From: Flagellimonas lutimaris
GTDB taxonomy: Bacteria > Bacteroidota > Bacteroidia > Flavobacteriales > Flavobacteriaceae
Length of the DNA: 64,000 bases
Assembly: GCF_003581615.1 (NCBI RefSeq)
Contig: NZ_QXFH01000077.1
Location: 132,070-196,069 of the forward strand
Reading direction: 5' to 3'
The notes below the pieces were generated by a model. That model searched no databases and was not told where the DNA came from. It was given only the letters and a program-made list of their open reading frames with translations. The position numbers and the translations under genes were made by a program. Below are positions 17,545-26,600 of the stretch, in pieces. How positions within the stretch are numbered: position 1 is the stretch's first letter; each line of letters begins with the position of its first letter.

Positions 17545-17739
17545 TATGAATATTCGGTTTTTCTAGAGCCTTCTTGTCCCACTGACTTTGAATTCTTCGA
17601 TTTTCCAACCTTGATGTAAACCTCAATCAACAGCGATTCACTTTCGGTATTACTGGCTTATTGATAGCCTTCATCATTGTTTTTGTTTTAAAAAGATAAC
17701 TTAGATGCGACAAAACTTTAAAAAGGTAAATTGATTACT

Positions 17740-18468
17740 ATGGACTTGGAAGGTATTTTAAATTACAGACGTTCGGTTAGAGTTTATGATAAAGCTAAAA
17801 AAGTCGATACTAGAAAAGTAAAACATGGTTTGGATCTGGCGACATTGGCGCCCAATAGTTCCAATATGCAATTGTGGGAGTTTTACCATGTTACAGAACC
17901 GGATACTTTAACAAAGCTCTCCAAAGCTTGTTTGGGTCAAACGGCTGTTTCTACAGCATCTGAGGCCGTTATATTTGTTACCCGACAGGATTTGTATAAA
18001 AAACGCTTAAAATTTGTTCTTGAATTTGAAAAGGGAAACATTCAACGCAACAGTCCTGAAGATCGGCAGGAGAAACGAATAAAGAGTAGGGAGTTATATT
18101 ATGGTAGAATAATGCCACTATTGTATACAAGATTTTTTGGTATTGTGGGGTTATTTAGGGTTATATTGACCAAGGCGATAGGTCTTTTTCGCCCCATAAC
18201 CAGGGAAGTATCTGAAAGTGATATGCGTGTTGTGGTCCATAAATCATGTGCGTTGGCCGCGCAGACATTTATGATTGCAATGGCAAATGAGGGATATGAT
18301 ACCTGTCCATTGGAAGGGTTTGACAGTAAACTGGTCAAGAGACTTTTGAAATTACCACGTGGTGCCGAGATAAACATGGTGGTCTCCGTAGGAATCAGGA
18401 AAGGAAGTTCAGGTATTTGGGGCGAGCGGTGCAGGGTACCTTTTGATGAGGTTTACCATAAACTATAG
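17740..18468 (+). CDS. Nitroreductase-family flavoprotein
   Basis: The ATG at 17740 gives 242 residues. The N-terminal NYRRSVRVYD and the core APNSSNMQLWEFYHV are typical of FMN-dependent nitroreductases, and DTCPLEGFD near residue 195 is the usual helix region. A middle segment (about 95-150) is rich in arginine and hydrophobic residues and is longer than in NfsB. It may reduce nitro compounds or quinones with NAD(P)H; the exact substrate is unknown. No 5-4-5 repeat was found upstream. Confidence 0.82.
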   Translation: MDLEGILNYRRSVRVYDKAKKVDTRKVKHGLDLATLAPNSSNMQLWEFYHVTEPDTLTKLSKACLGQTAVSTASEAVIFVTRQDLYKKRLKFVLEFEKGNIQRNSPEDRQEKRIKSRELYYGRIMPLLYTRFFGIVGLFRVILTKAIGLFRPITREVSESDMRVVVHKSCALAAQTFMIAMANEGYDTCPLEGFDSKLVKRLLKLPRGAEINMVVSVGIRKGSSGIWGERCRVPFDEVYHKL

Positions 18469-18651
18469 ATGTATGAATTAGTGAATATCAGTGGGAATAC
18501 TCATTTGTTTCATTTACTGTTAACTATTAAAAAAATGTCAATAACCATATATGGCATTTATCTGATTTTTCTTAATTATGTGAATTACTCCATCTCGTAG
18601 AGTTTCTTCTTGTTCTTTCAAATTCCTTATTATCAATGCCGTTTCTTTTTT

Positions 18652-19230
18652 TTACAAATCCATGTTTCTCTTTCTCAATTTGCTCAAGAATTCTTGGGAG
18701 ATTCCCAAATAGGACGCTATGTGATATTGCGGGACCCGCTGTACAACTGTAGGATATTGTTCCAGGAACATTTGATATCTTTCCATGGCATTTCTGGACA
18801 TATTTTGAAGCAATCGTTTTTTAAGGGCATGCACATGGCGTTGCATCATAATTCTGAACATCCGTTCTAAGGCCGGAATTGCTTGGAGCAGTTGTTTTTT
18901 TGACTCTAGGGATAACATCAACATTTCAGTTTCCTCCAGGGTCTCGATACTTACTTGGCTGGGCACCTGTTTTTCAAAACTATTAATTTCACTAATCCAC
19001 CAATCTTCAATGGCAAATTCAACCGTGTGTTCGTTTCCCTTATGATCTGTGAAAAATTCCCGGGCACAACCTTGCTTAATGTAGGCTTCAAAATTACAGA
19101 TGTCTCCCGAGCGCAAAATGAGTGTGTTTTTTGGAAATTTTTGATATTCAAAAAACTCCAATGCCATCTCCGCTTCATTATCAGATAATTTAATAAAACG
19201 TTCCAAGTATTTTTTCAATTCATTTTTCAT
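18652..19230 (-). CDS. Crp/Fnr-family transcriptional regulator
   Basis: The 192-residue protein has a cyclic-nucleotide-type beta-barrel (about 20-110), a dimer helix and a short C-terminal helix-turn-helix (YHIASYLGISQEFLSKLRKR). It belongs to the short Crp-like class common in Flavobacteriaceae. There is no N-terminal cysteine cluster as in FNR; only two cysteines (in DICNF and QGCAR) are present. It is a candidate regulator of one of the 5-4-5 repeats in this window; which one cannot be told from sequence. Confidence 0.9.
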   Translation of the reverse strand: MKNELKKYLERFIKLSDNEAEMALEFFEYQKFPKNTLILRSGDICNFEAYIKQGCAREFFTDHKGNEHTVEFAIEDWWISEINSFEKQVPSQVSIETLEETEMLMLSLESKKQLLQAIPALERMFRIMMQRHVHALKKRLLQNMSRNAMERYQMFLEQYPTVVQRVPQYHIASYLGISQEFLSKLRKRNMDL

Positions 19231-19261
19231 AAATCGGTATCGGGACTGTAATGGTGATTTC

Positions 19262-19275
19262 TTGTCCTAGTTCAA
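19262..19275. promoter_or_regulatory. Crp/Fnr-type site TTGTC-CTAG-TTCAA
   Basis: An imperfect 5-4-5 repeat, followed by TGAAAAGGGG much as the site at 61425 is followed by TGAAAGGGG. A perfect -7 box starts 36 bp downstream on the plus strand (19298). In the minus direction, toward the Crp/Fnr gene, the corresponding octamer is not promoter-like, so the site should serve the aldo/keto reductase. Confidence 0.45.
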
Positions 19276-19297
19276 TGAAAAGGGGTGAAAAACCCAA

Positions 19298-19305
19298 TAA
19301 ATTTG
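19298..19305 (+). promoter_or_regulatory. -7 box of the aldo/keto reductase operon
   Basis: TAAATTTG fully matches TAnnTTTG and has the same spacing to its inverted repeat as the other promoters of this set. The reductase ATG is at 19474, so the leader would be about 165 nt. Confidence 0.45.
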
Positions 19306-19400
19306 TTTCGACAATGTATCAAAGAATTTTGAAAAAACATGTATTGAATAGTTGATATCATGTTTTTAATAAATCGGGCACTAGAGAATTTGGTGTTAAA

Positions 19401-19437
19401 CATAAATAGCCCATATCCTAAAGTTGTTCTATTTATG
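19401..19437 (+). promoter_or_regulatory. Stem-loop in the leader of the aldo/keto reductase gene
   Basis: CATAAATAG (19401-19409) is exactly complementary to CTATTTATG (19429-19437) with a 19-nt loop. It lies 36 bp before the ATG at 19474, within the proposed long leader. It could be an RNA element controlling translation or a DNA operator with two half-sites; no known riboswitch is recognised. Confidence 0.35.
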
Positions 19438-19473
19438 GGAGATGCAATGAAATGAACCTTAATTTAACCACTT

Positions 19474-20478
19474 ATGAATTACCGACCAAACAAGAATAGA
19501 TATAACGAAATGACCTACAATCGCTGTGGCGATAGCGGTTTGTTGCTACCTGCTTTTTCACTTGGCCTTTGGCATAATTTTGGTGAGATGGATAATTTTC
19601 ATACCGCCCGTACAATAGTGCGCAATGCATTCGATGCCGGAATTACCCATTTTGATCTTGCAAATAATTATGGTCCCCCACCTGGTTCGGCCGAATCTAC
19701 TTTTGGTAAAATACTAAAATCTGATTTGGCCCAATACCGGGATGAAATAATTGTGAGCACCAAAGCAGGATGGAAGATGTGGGATGGTCCTTATGGTGAT
19801 TTTGGTTCCAAAAAATACTTGGTTTCCAGTTTGGACCAGAGTCTAAAAAGAATGGGGCTGGATTATGTTGATATTTACTATCACCACCGCCCGGACCCAT
19901 CCACACCTTTAGAGGAAACCATGGGCGCTTTGGATTTAATAGTTCGACAAGGGAAAGCACTTTATGTTGGAATATCCAGCTACAATGCGGAGGAGACAAA
20001 GGCTGCCATAAAAATGCTAAAAGAAATGGGAACCCCATGTTTGATTCATCAACCCCGTTATTCCATGTTCGATAGGTGGATAGAAGATGGATTGTTGGAT
20101 GTATTAGGGGAAGAAGGCGTTGGAAGTATTGTGTTTTCACCCTTGGAGCAAGGTTTGTTGACCAACAAATATCTTCACGGAATCCCAGAATCATCAAGAG
20201 CTGCCTCCGGACGTGGGAACGGCGCTTTGGAAGTTGACCAAATCACCCCCGAAAAACTGGAAATTGTAGCAAGATTGAATAAAGTGGCAAACGATAGGGG
20301 TCAGACCCTGGCCCAAATGGCACTATCATGGGTAAAGCGAGACCCAAGGGTTACATCTGTCTTATTAGGGGTCAGTAAGCCCGAGCAACTGGAGGACTCG
20401 TTACAGGCTTTGCAAAAACCGGGATTTGACGATGGGGAGTTGAGTGCGATTGAAAATATCCTCGCAGGAAAAGTATAA
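19474..20478 (+). CDS. yghZ: Aldo/keto reductase, YghZ/L-glyceraldehyde 3-phosphate reductase type
   Basis: The 334-residue protein matches E. coli YghZ along its length: MTYNRCGDSGLLLPAFSLG, HFDLANNYGPPPGSAES, STKAGWKMWDGPYG, YVDIYYHHRPD and RVTSVLLGVSKPEQLEDS. YghZ reduces L-glyceraldehyde 3-phosphate and methylglyoxal with NADPH. The catalytic Tyr (NNYG), Lys (TKAG) and His (YHHR) are present. The extra N-terminal 12 residues before MTYNRC also occur in YghZ. It is followed by a NIPSNAP gene 54 bp on, likely in one operon. Confidence 0.93.
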   Translation: MNYRPNKNRYNEMTYNRCGDSGLLLPAFSLGLWHNFGEMDNFHTARTIVRNAFDAGITHFDLANNYGPPPGSAESTFGKILKSDLAQYRDEIIVSTKAGWKMWDGPYGDFGSKKYLVSSLDQSLKRMGLDYVDIYYHHRPDPSTPLEETMGALDLIVRQGKALYVGISSYNAEETKAAIKMLKEMGTPCLIHQPRYSMFDRWIEDGLLDVLGEEGVGSIVFSPLEQGLLTNKYLHGIPESSRAASGRGNGALEVDQITPEKLEIVARLNKVANDRGQTLAQMALSWVKRDPRVTSVLLGVSKPEQLEDSLQALQKPGFDDGELSAIENILAGKV

Positions 20479-20532
20479 ATGGTATAACATGCCATTGATC
20501 ATGGTATTATAAAAGCTAACTAAACAATTAAA

Positions 20533-21279
20533 ATGATGAAAAGAGTTTTGTCCATACTTTTTATATTGATGCTGCACTTTCACTTGGTAGCACAGGAACA
20601 GGTTTATGAACTAAGAACCTATGAATTGGAGTTTGGTAGACCGGAACAGGTGCTTCATGATTATTTAAAAGAAGCGTTCATTCCAGCCATGAATCGACAA
20701 GGAGTGAAAAATATTGGGGTGTTTGAAGAGGTAGGAGAACGTTTGCCCAAAAAACTATATGTGGTTATTCCTTATAATAACATAGCTGAGTTTCAAAAAA
20801 GCAACGAGTTATTGATTCAGGACGAAAAATATATAGAGGATGCAAGCCCATACCTTAAAATATCCGAAGACTTGATTCCGTACAGTAGAATTACCACTGA
20901 TCTTATTAAATCCACCACTGGTTTCCCTAACCTTCAGAAGCCGATGGATGATGCGAACTTTTTTGAGCTTAGAATTTACGAAAGTTACAATGAGGATGCC
21001 CTAAGAAGAAAAGTGAAAATGTTCAATGACAGTGAATTTGGCATTTTTGAAGATGTTGGCCTTCCCACTGTATTTTTTGGATCTAACATTGCTGGGAACA
21101 ATATGCCATGCCTCACCTATATGTTGGCATTTAAAGATAAGGAAGCCCACACGGAAGCATGGGGCAAGTTTGGTCCGCACCCGGAATGGAAGCGAATCTC
21201 AAATATGGAAGAATATGCAAATGCCATGAACAATATCATCCGGGTATTTTTAAAGCCACTTTCATATTCTCAGTTGTAG
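20533..21279 (+). CDS. Secreted NIPSNAP-family protein
   Basis: The 248-residue product has a signal peptide (ending HLVAQ) and two ferredoxin-like halves with the NIPSNAP signature (YELRTYELEFGRPEQV in the first, FELRIYESYNEDALRRKV in the second). NIPSNAP proteins have no firmly known activity; bacterial ones are often near oxidoreductases. It follows the aldo/keto reductase closely. Confidence 0.85.
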   Translation: MMKRVLSILFILMLHFHLVAQEQVYELRTYELEFGRPEQVLHDYLKEAFIPAMNRQGVKNIGVFEEVGERLPKKLYVVIPYNNIAEFQKSNELLIQDEKYIEDASPYLKISEDLIPYSRITTDLIKSTTGFPNLQKPMDDANFFELRIYESYNEDALRRKVKMFNDSEFGIFEDVGLPTVFFGSNIAGNNMPCLTYMLAFKDKEAHTEAWGKFGPHPEWKRISNMEEYANAMNNIIRVFLKPLSYSQL

Positions 21280-21409
21280 TGTGCAACAAGGTTATAAAGG
21301 TCCCTTTTTCTTGGTTTACCATGTTTCTGTTCAAAAAGCGATTGTTAGTCGGATTGATTCAGTGATTTATATCATTGTCTAAGGCTATTTATTGAGCTAG
21401 TTTCAAACT

Positions 21410-22180
21410 ATGAAAATAGCTCTGACTTTGGTTCGATATTTAGCTTTTGGCCTGAGTATTTTGCTTCTTGCTGCCATAAAGCCCACTCAAGATTTATCCG
21501 CGAAGGAGATTGTTAAAAGGGCTGATGACAATATTAGGGGGAATACGTCCCAAGCAGATATTACCATCCAAATTATACGTCCATCCTGGCAAAGGGAAAT
21601 GGAAATGAAAGCTTGGACCAAAGGGGATGACTATACCTTGATTCTTGTACAGGCTCCTGCCAAGGAAAAGGGTATTATTTTTCTTAAACGCACAAAAGAA
21701 GTTTGGAACTGGATACCAGCCATTGAACGTACCATTAAACTGCCTCCTTCGATGATGTCCCAGAGTTGGATGGGCACCGACTTTACCAATGATGATTTGG
21801 TTAAGGAAGCCTCATCGGTCAAAGACTATGATCATAAACATATGGCCAAGGAATCTATTGAAGGCAAAGAATGCTACAAAATTGAAATGATACCGAAACC
21901 TTCAGCTGCCATTGTTTGGGAAAAGGTAATCGTATGGATAGATACCCAGGATTTTCTTCAGATCAAGGCGGAATTTTATGATGAAGACGGTGAACTGGTC
22001 AACATCATGAATTCAAGTGATGTCAAAATCTTTGGTTCAAGAAAAGTGACCACACGGATAGAAATGATTCCTACTGATAAAGAAGGCTACAAAACCGTGA
22101 TCAGGTACAATCATCTCCTATATGATAAGGAGATTCCCGACAGTTTTTTCACTACACGAAACATGATGCAATTGAAATGA
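21410..22180 (+). CDS. LolA-like outer-membrane lipoprotein-sorting protein (COG2834 type)
   Basis: The 256-residue exported protein has a hydrophobic signal (about 8-25) and a LolA/LolB-like half-barrel (SAKEIVKRADDNIRG, WNWIPAIERTIKLPPSMM, SWMGTDFTNDD). The long DLVKEAS region is typical of the COG2834 subgroup that travels with FtsX or MMPL transporters rather than with true LolCDE. Its stop overlaps the next permease start by four bases, so it is part of a five-gene operon and probably binds the hydrophobic cargo in the periplasm. Confidence 0.88.
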   Translation: MKIALTLVRYLAFGLSILLLAAIKPTQDLSAKEIVKRADDNIRGNTSQADITIQIIRPSWQREMEMKAWTKGDDYTLILVQAPAKEKGIIFLKRTKEVWNWIPAIERTIKLPPSMMSQSWMGTDFTNDDLVKEASSVKDYDHKHMAKESIEGKECYKIEMIPKPSAAIVWEKVIVWIDTQDFLQIKAEFYDEDGELVNIMNSSDVKIFGSRKVTTRIEMIPTDKEGYKTVIRYNHLLYDKEIPDSFFTTRNMMQLK

Positions 22181-23400
22181 TGTTCCTAAAATTGGCATGG
22201 TTGAATATTTGGCGCAACAGGCGAAGAACATTGATTACCGTTGCCTCAGTTTTCTTTGCCGTGCTTTTGGCCATTACCTTTCGCTCGGTTACCGATGGAG
22301 TTTATGAAAACATGATTCATAATGTGGTCAGCTACTCATCCGGTTATCTTCAAATCCATAAGAAAGGCTATTGGGATGAACAATCGATAGACAACTCTTT
22401 TGAAGCCGATGAACAGCTTTCTAAAAAATTACTTAACAATCCCAAGATCACCTACCTTATGCCTCGGTTGGAAACCTTTGCCCTGTCATCGTTTGCCGAT
22501 AAAACCAAAGGAGTGATGGTATTGGGGATAGATCCTGTGAGTGAAAAAGAAGTAAACCGCCTCAATGAAAAGATTATTGAAGGGCAATATTTTGAAAGTA
22601 ACAATGTGGACCATATCCTTATTGGCAGTGGGTTGGCAGAACAACTTAACACCAAGGTAAACGACACTCTTGTTTTGATTGGACAAGGGTACCACGCAAG
22701 CAGTGCCGCGGGTAAATTCAAAATCGATGGTATTTTAAAGCTGGGGTCTCCCGAGCTGAACAGTAATGTCATCTACATGCCATTGCAGGCATCGCAATAT
22801 CTGTACGGTGCAGAAAACCGATTGACATCATTGTCCATTATGCTCGGTAAAACTTCGGATTTGGAAAGTTCCAAAAGAGCGGTAGAAAATACCATTGACA
22901 TTGAGGCTTATGAAGTGATGACATGGAAACAAATGATGCCTGAGATGGATCAGTTTATTGAAGCGGACAGTGCGGGGCATTATATTATCATTGGAATTCT
23001 CTACTTCATCATATCCTTTGGATTGTTTGGTACTTTATTGATGATGACCTTTGAACGAAATCGGGAATTTGGTATTCTGATTGCCATCGGCATGAAAAAA
23101 CGTCTATTGGCCTATGTAGTACTGTTGGAATCGATCATGATTTCATTGATGGGCTGTTTGATGGGTGTGTTAGCGGGCATATTGATTGTTCATTTGTTCA
23201 CGGAAAACCCTGTCCAATTTAGTGGATCGCTAAGGGAGGTTTATGAAGATTATGGTTTTGAGCCCATTATTTATTTTTCGGGTCATATCCGAATTTTCAT
23301 TACTCAAACCTTGATTATATTGGTATTGGCCATCCTATTGGCCCTTTACCCTGGATTTAAAATATTAAGGCTTAAGCCTGTAGATGCCATAAATAGTTGA
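22177..23400 (+). CDS. FtsX/LolE-type ABC permease, first subunit
   Basis: The 407-residue protein has one N-terminal helix (LNIWRNRRRTLITVASVFFAV), a large periplasmic domain (about 45-270) and three C-terminal helices, the LolC/LolE/MacB layout. It has an ATG overlap with the LolA-like gene and runs directly into a second permease of the same length, suggesting a heterodimer like LolCE. Confidence 0.92.
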   Translation: MMFLKLAWLNIWRNRRRTLITVASVFFAVLLAITFRSVTDGVYENMIHNVVSYSSGYLQIHKKGYWDEQSIDNSFEADEQLSKKLLNNPKITYLMPRLETFALSSFADKTKGVMVLGIDPVSEKEVNRLNEKIIEGQYFESNNVDHILIGSGLAEQLNTKVNDTLVLIGQGYHASSAAGKFKIDGILKLGSPELNSNVIYMPLQASQYLYGAENRLTSLSIMLGKTSDLESSKRAVENTIDIEAYEVMTWKQMMPEMDQFIEADSAGHYIIIGILYFIISFGLFGTLLMMTFERNREFGILIAIGMKKRLLAYVVLLESIMISLMGCLMGVLAGILIVHLFTENPVQFSGSLREVYEDYGFEPIIYFSGHIRIFITQTLIILVLAILLALYPGFKILRLKPVDAINS

Positions 23401-23402
23401 TT

Positions 23403-24620
23403 ATGTTGGTTCAAATAGCTTGGCGGAACATTTGGCGCAACAAAACACGAAGTTTTGTGGTGATTGGCTCCATTGTAATTGGTCTGTGGGCCAGCGTATT
23501 CATTTTGGCCTTTGCTTGGGGGCTTTACAAAAACAACATTGATGAATCTGTAAACAGGCAACTATCCCATATCCAGATACACCATCCTGAATTTACCAAT
23601 CAACAGGAATCCAAATATGTCATCAAAAATTCCGATTCCATTCTTTCAATACTTCAAAAAGAAGACCTGGTTCAAGCCGCAAGTGCACGCTCCATTACCC
23701 AAGGGATGATTACATCCCCTACAACCGTTGCTGGTGTCACAATTTATGGCATATCCCCAAAAGCTGAAATAAAACAGATTGGCCTAAATGAAAATTTGAT
23801 AGAGGGAGATTACTTTGCTTCGGGAAAAGGCAATGAAATCTTTATAGGAGAAAAACTGACCAAAAAACTCAAGATTAAATTACGGAGTAAGGTGGTGGTT
23901 ACTTTCACGGATATCCATTCCAATATAGTTTCTGCCGCATTTCGAGTTGGTGGAATCTATAAATCCAAGAACCTTTCCTTGGATGAAGTTAATGTCTATG
24001 TTCAAAAACAATCCTTGGACAAACTCCTGGATTTACAGCCTTCAGAAAGTAATGAATTGGCCATTTTATTGAAAGATGAAGCAGCATTGGAAAGCTATAA
24101 ATCTGGTGTTCAACAGTTGGTTCCTAGTGGAAAGGTGGAAGATTGGAAGGACCTTTCCCCTCATCTGGAGATGGTAATAGAATCTTTCAATCTATACACC
24201 TATATCATTACTGGCATTATTCTTTTAGCCCTCACTTTTGGTATTGTGAATACCATGCTCATGTCCGTTTTGGAACGAATTAGGGAACTGGGCATGCTGA
24301 TGGCCATTGGATTCAACAAGAGAAAGATATTTTCCATGATTATGTTGGAAACCTTTTTTCTGACATTGATCGGATGCCCCCTTGGACTTTTTATCGGATG
24401 GTTGAGTATTCTTATTCTAGGAACCTACGGTATCAACATCGCCATATTCTCCGAAGGATTGGCCAGTTACGGTTTTAGTTCCATCATCTATCCTGAATTG
24501 GATAATCAAATCTATTGGATAGTGGCTATTATGTGTCTGATTACAGCACTGTTATCGGCCATATACCCTGCGTACAGGGCTTTGCAATTAAATCCTGCAG
24601 AATCAATTCGAAAAATCTAG
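23403..24620 (+). CDS. FtsX/LolE-type ABC permease, second subunit
   Basis: I choose the ATG at 23403, just after the stop of the first permease, rather than a TTG two codons earlier; this gives 405 residues. Layout is the same: AWRNIWRNKTRSFVVIG helix, periplasmic domain, three helices ending in AIYPAYRALQLNPAESIR. It is paralogous to its neighbour and likely pairs with it. Confidence 0.92.
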   Translation: MLVQIAWRNIWRNKTRSFVVIGSIVIGLWASVFILAFAWGLYKNNIDESVNRQLSHIQIHHPEFTNQQESKYVIKNSDSILSILQKEDLVQAASARSITQGMITSPTTVAGVTIYGISPKAEIKQIGLNENLIEGDYFASGKGNEIFIGEKLTKKLKIKLRSKVVVTFTDIHSNIVSAAFRVGGIYKSKNLSLDEVNVYVQKQSLDKLLDLQPSESNELAILLKDEAALESYKSGVQQLVPSGKVEDWKDLSPHLEMVIESFNLYTYIITGIILLALTFGIVNTMLMSVLERIRELGMLMAIGFNKRKIFSMIMLETFFLTLIGCPLGLFIGWLSILILGTYGINIAIFSEGLASYGFSSIIYPELDNQIYWIVAIMCLITALLSAIYPAYRALQLNPAESIRKI

Positions 24621-24624
24621 CACC

Positions 24625-25323
24625 ATGGGAAAAACAATCATTGATGCACATAACGTTAGTAAGACATATAAAGAAACAATGGTTCCTGTAAAGGCATTAC
24701 AAGATGTGCATCTCCATATAGAAGAAGGAGAATTTGTTGCTTTGGTGGGGCCATCAGGCTCTGGTAAATCCACCCTTTTGAACATGATAGGTGGCCTTGA
24801 CGAGCCCACTTCGGGAACCGTGTTTGTAGATGGCGTGGAAATTACTAAACTATCAGAAAACAAAATGATTGATTTTAGGCTTCAAAATATTGGTTTTGTA
24901 TTTCAGTCCTTTAACCTGATACCTGTGCTTACTTCTAGGGAAAACATTGGATTTGTGCTCCAATTGCAAAAAGTCCCCAAAAAAGATAGGGAAAAAAGGG
25001 TCTTGGAACTGCTTCGGGAAGTAGGTCTGGAGGAGAAGGTCAATAGTAGACCGGGAGAACTTTCAGGAGGACAACAACAAAGGGTCGCGGTGGCCCGGGC
25101 CTTGGCTTCCAAGCCCAAAATAATTTTGGCCGACGAGCCAACGGCCAATCTGGATTCAAAATCAGCAGGTAATTTAATGGACATCATGGCCAAATTGAAC
25201 CAAGAGGAAAAAATCACCTTCCTGTTTTCCACTCACGACCAAAGAGTAATTGAAAAAGCCAGAAGAGTAATTACTTTGGTTGATGGTAAGGTGGATTCTG
25301 ATGTTGTGCAAACTCCTACTTGA
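24625..25323 (+). CDS. LolD/MacB-type ABC ATPase
   Basis: The 232-residue ATPase has Walker A GPSGSGKST, Q-loop FVFQSFNLIPVLT, signature LSGGQQQRVAVARAL, Walker B ILADEPTANLD and H-loop STHDQ. All catalytic residues are present. It drives the two permeases of the operon. Confidence 0.95.
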   Translation: MGKTIIDAHNVSKTYKETMVPVKALQDVHLHIEEGEFVALVGPSGSGKSTLLNMIGGLDEPTSGTVFVDGVEITKLSENKMIDFRLQNIGFVFQSFNLIPVLTSRENIGFVLQLQKVPKKDREKRVLELLREVGLEEKVNSRPGELSGGQQQRVAVARALASKPKIILADEPTANLDSKSAGNLMDIMAKLNQEEKITFLFSTHDQRVIEKARRVITLVDGKVDSDVVQTPT

Positions 25324-25328
25324 GCATC

Positions 25329-26483
25329 ATGAAACTTTCACCGATCATAGGCTTCATTATTGTACTGCTCATGCCCATTTGGATGTTGGGACAGGAAAAA
25401 GAACATAAACTGATGCTAAGCGGGTATGTCAAAAACCTCCACCAAATACAGTTTGTGGATAACTTGGACCAACTACAATGGACCACATTGGTACATAATA
25501 GGCTGAATTTTGCCTATGCTCCCTCAAAGAGCATTACTATGCGATTGGAATTTCGAAACCGAATTTTTTACGGTGATGCAGTGTCGAATATTCCTAGGTT
25601 TTCCGACCTAATGGGAATGGATAATGGATGGGTTGACCTGACCTGGAATTTGGGAGAATCGGAGCATATGCTATTTACTTCAACAATCGATAGGGCATCC
25701 ATTAAGTATAGTAAAGGAGATTGGGATATTACAGTGGGAAGGCAAAGGGTTAATTGGGGACGGAACTTGATTTGGAACCCAAACGATATTTTCAACACCT
25801 ATAATTTTCTAGATTTTGATTATGAAGAGCGTCCTGGAAGTGATGCGATACGAATCCAGTACTATACCGGTGGTTTTAGTAAAGTGGAACTGGCCGCCAA
25901 AAAAGGTAGGTTAAAGGATGACCATATCATTGCCCTTTTGTACGGTTTTAATAAATGGTCTTATGATTTTCAATTGATTGGCGGTATCTATCAGAACGAT
26001 TGGGTAATGGGGACTGGATGGTCGGGCAACCTGAAAAACATGGGGTTCAAGGGCGAGGTGTCCTATTTTGTGCCACGCAAGGATTACATGGAACCCAATA
26101 ATATTTGGAGTGCTTCGATATCTCTTGATTATGGTTTTAAAAATGGACTTTACCTGTATGGATCGGCACTGTATAATGAAAGTGCCTCCGATTTTGAGGG
26201 CGGTGTTGAAAATCTGACCCTGAGTGAAATCACGGCCAAAGATTTAATGCCCTTTGAGTTTTCCAGTTATTTGCAATTGGTCAAGGAGTTCTCCCCAATC
26301 CTTTCGGCGTCGTTTGGTGCCGTATATTCCCCAACCAATCATTCGGTCATAGCAATACCTACATTTACGTATTCCCTTGCCACTAACTGGGAAATGGATC
26401 TAATTTCCCAATCCTTTTTTGAATTCGAGAAGTACCGATCTTTGGGACATAATATTTTTTTTAGGATTCGATGGAGTTTTTAA
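25329..26483 (+). CDS. Outer-membrane beta-barrel protein of the Lol-like operon
   Basis: The ATG at 25329 gives a clean signal peptide (PIWMLGQ) and about 384 residues; a TTG three codons earlier overlaps the ATPase stop. Alternating aromatic strands and a C-terminal phenylalanine (FFRIRWSF) mark an outer-membrane barrel of the porin/DUF1302-like kind, with GRQRVNWGRNLIWNPND as a conserved-looking block. Being last in the operon it may be the outer-membrane end point of the transport route. Confidence 0.75.
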   Translation: MKLSPIIGFIIVLLMPIWMLGQEKEHKLMLSGYVKNLHQIQFVDNLDQLQWTTLVHNRLNFAYAPSKSITMRLEFRNRIFYGDAVSNIPRFSDLMGMDNGWVDLTWNLGESEHMLFTSTIDRASIKYSKGDWDITVGRQRVNWGRNLIWNPNDIFNTYNFLDFDYEERPGSDAIRIQYYTGGFSKVELAAKKGRLKDDHIIALLYGFNKWSYDFQLIGGIYQNDWVMGTGWSGNLKNMGFKGEVSYFVPRKDYMEPNNIWSASISLDYGFKNGLYLYGSALYNESASDFEGGVENLTLSEITAKDLMPFEFSSYLQLVKEFSPILSASFGAVYSPTNHSVIAIPTFTYSLATNWEMDLISQSFFEFEKYRSLGHNIFFRIRWSF

Positions 26484-26600
26484 AAGACTTCATATGGATA
26501 GGTTTTTTCTTAATTATGCATGCTTAGTCACCTCAAGGTGCCCAAAATGAGGGGAGTCCAATTTACATCGTTATCGGAGTAACCCAAACTTGGTGAAGTT

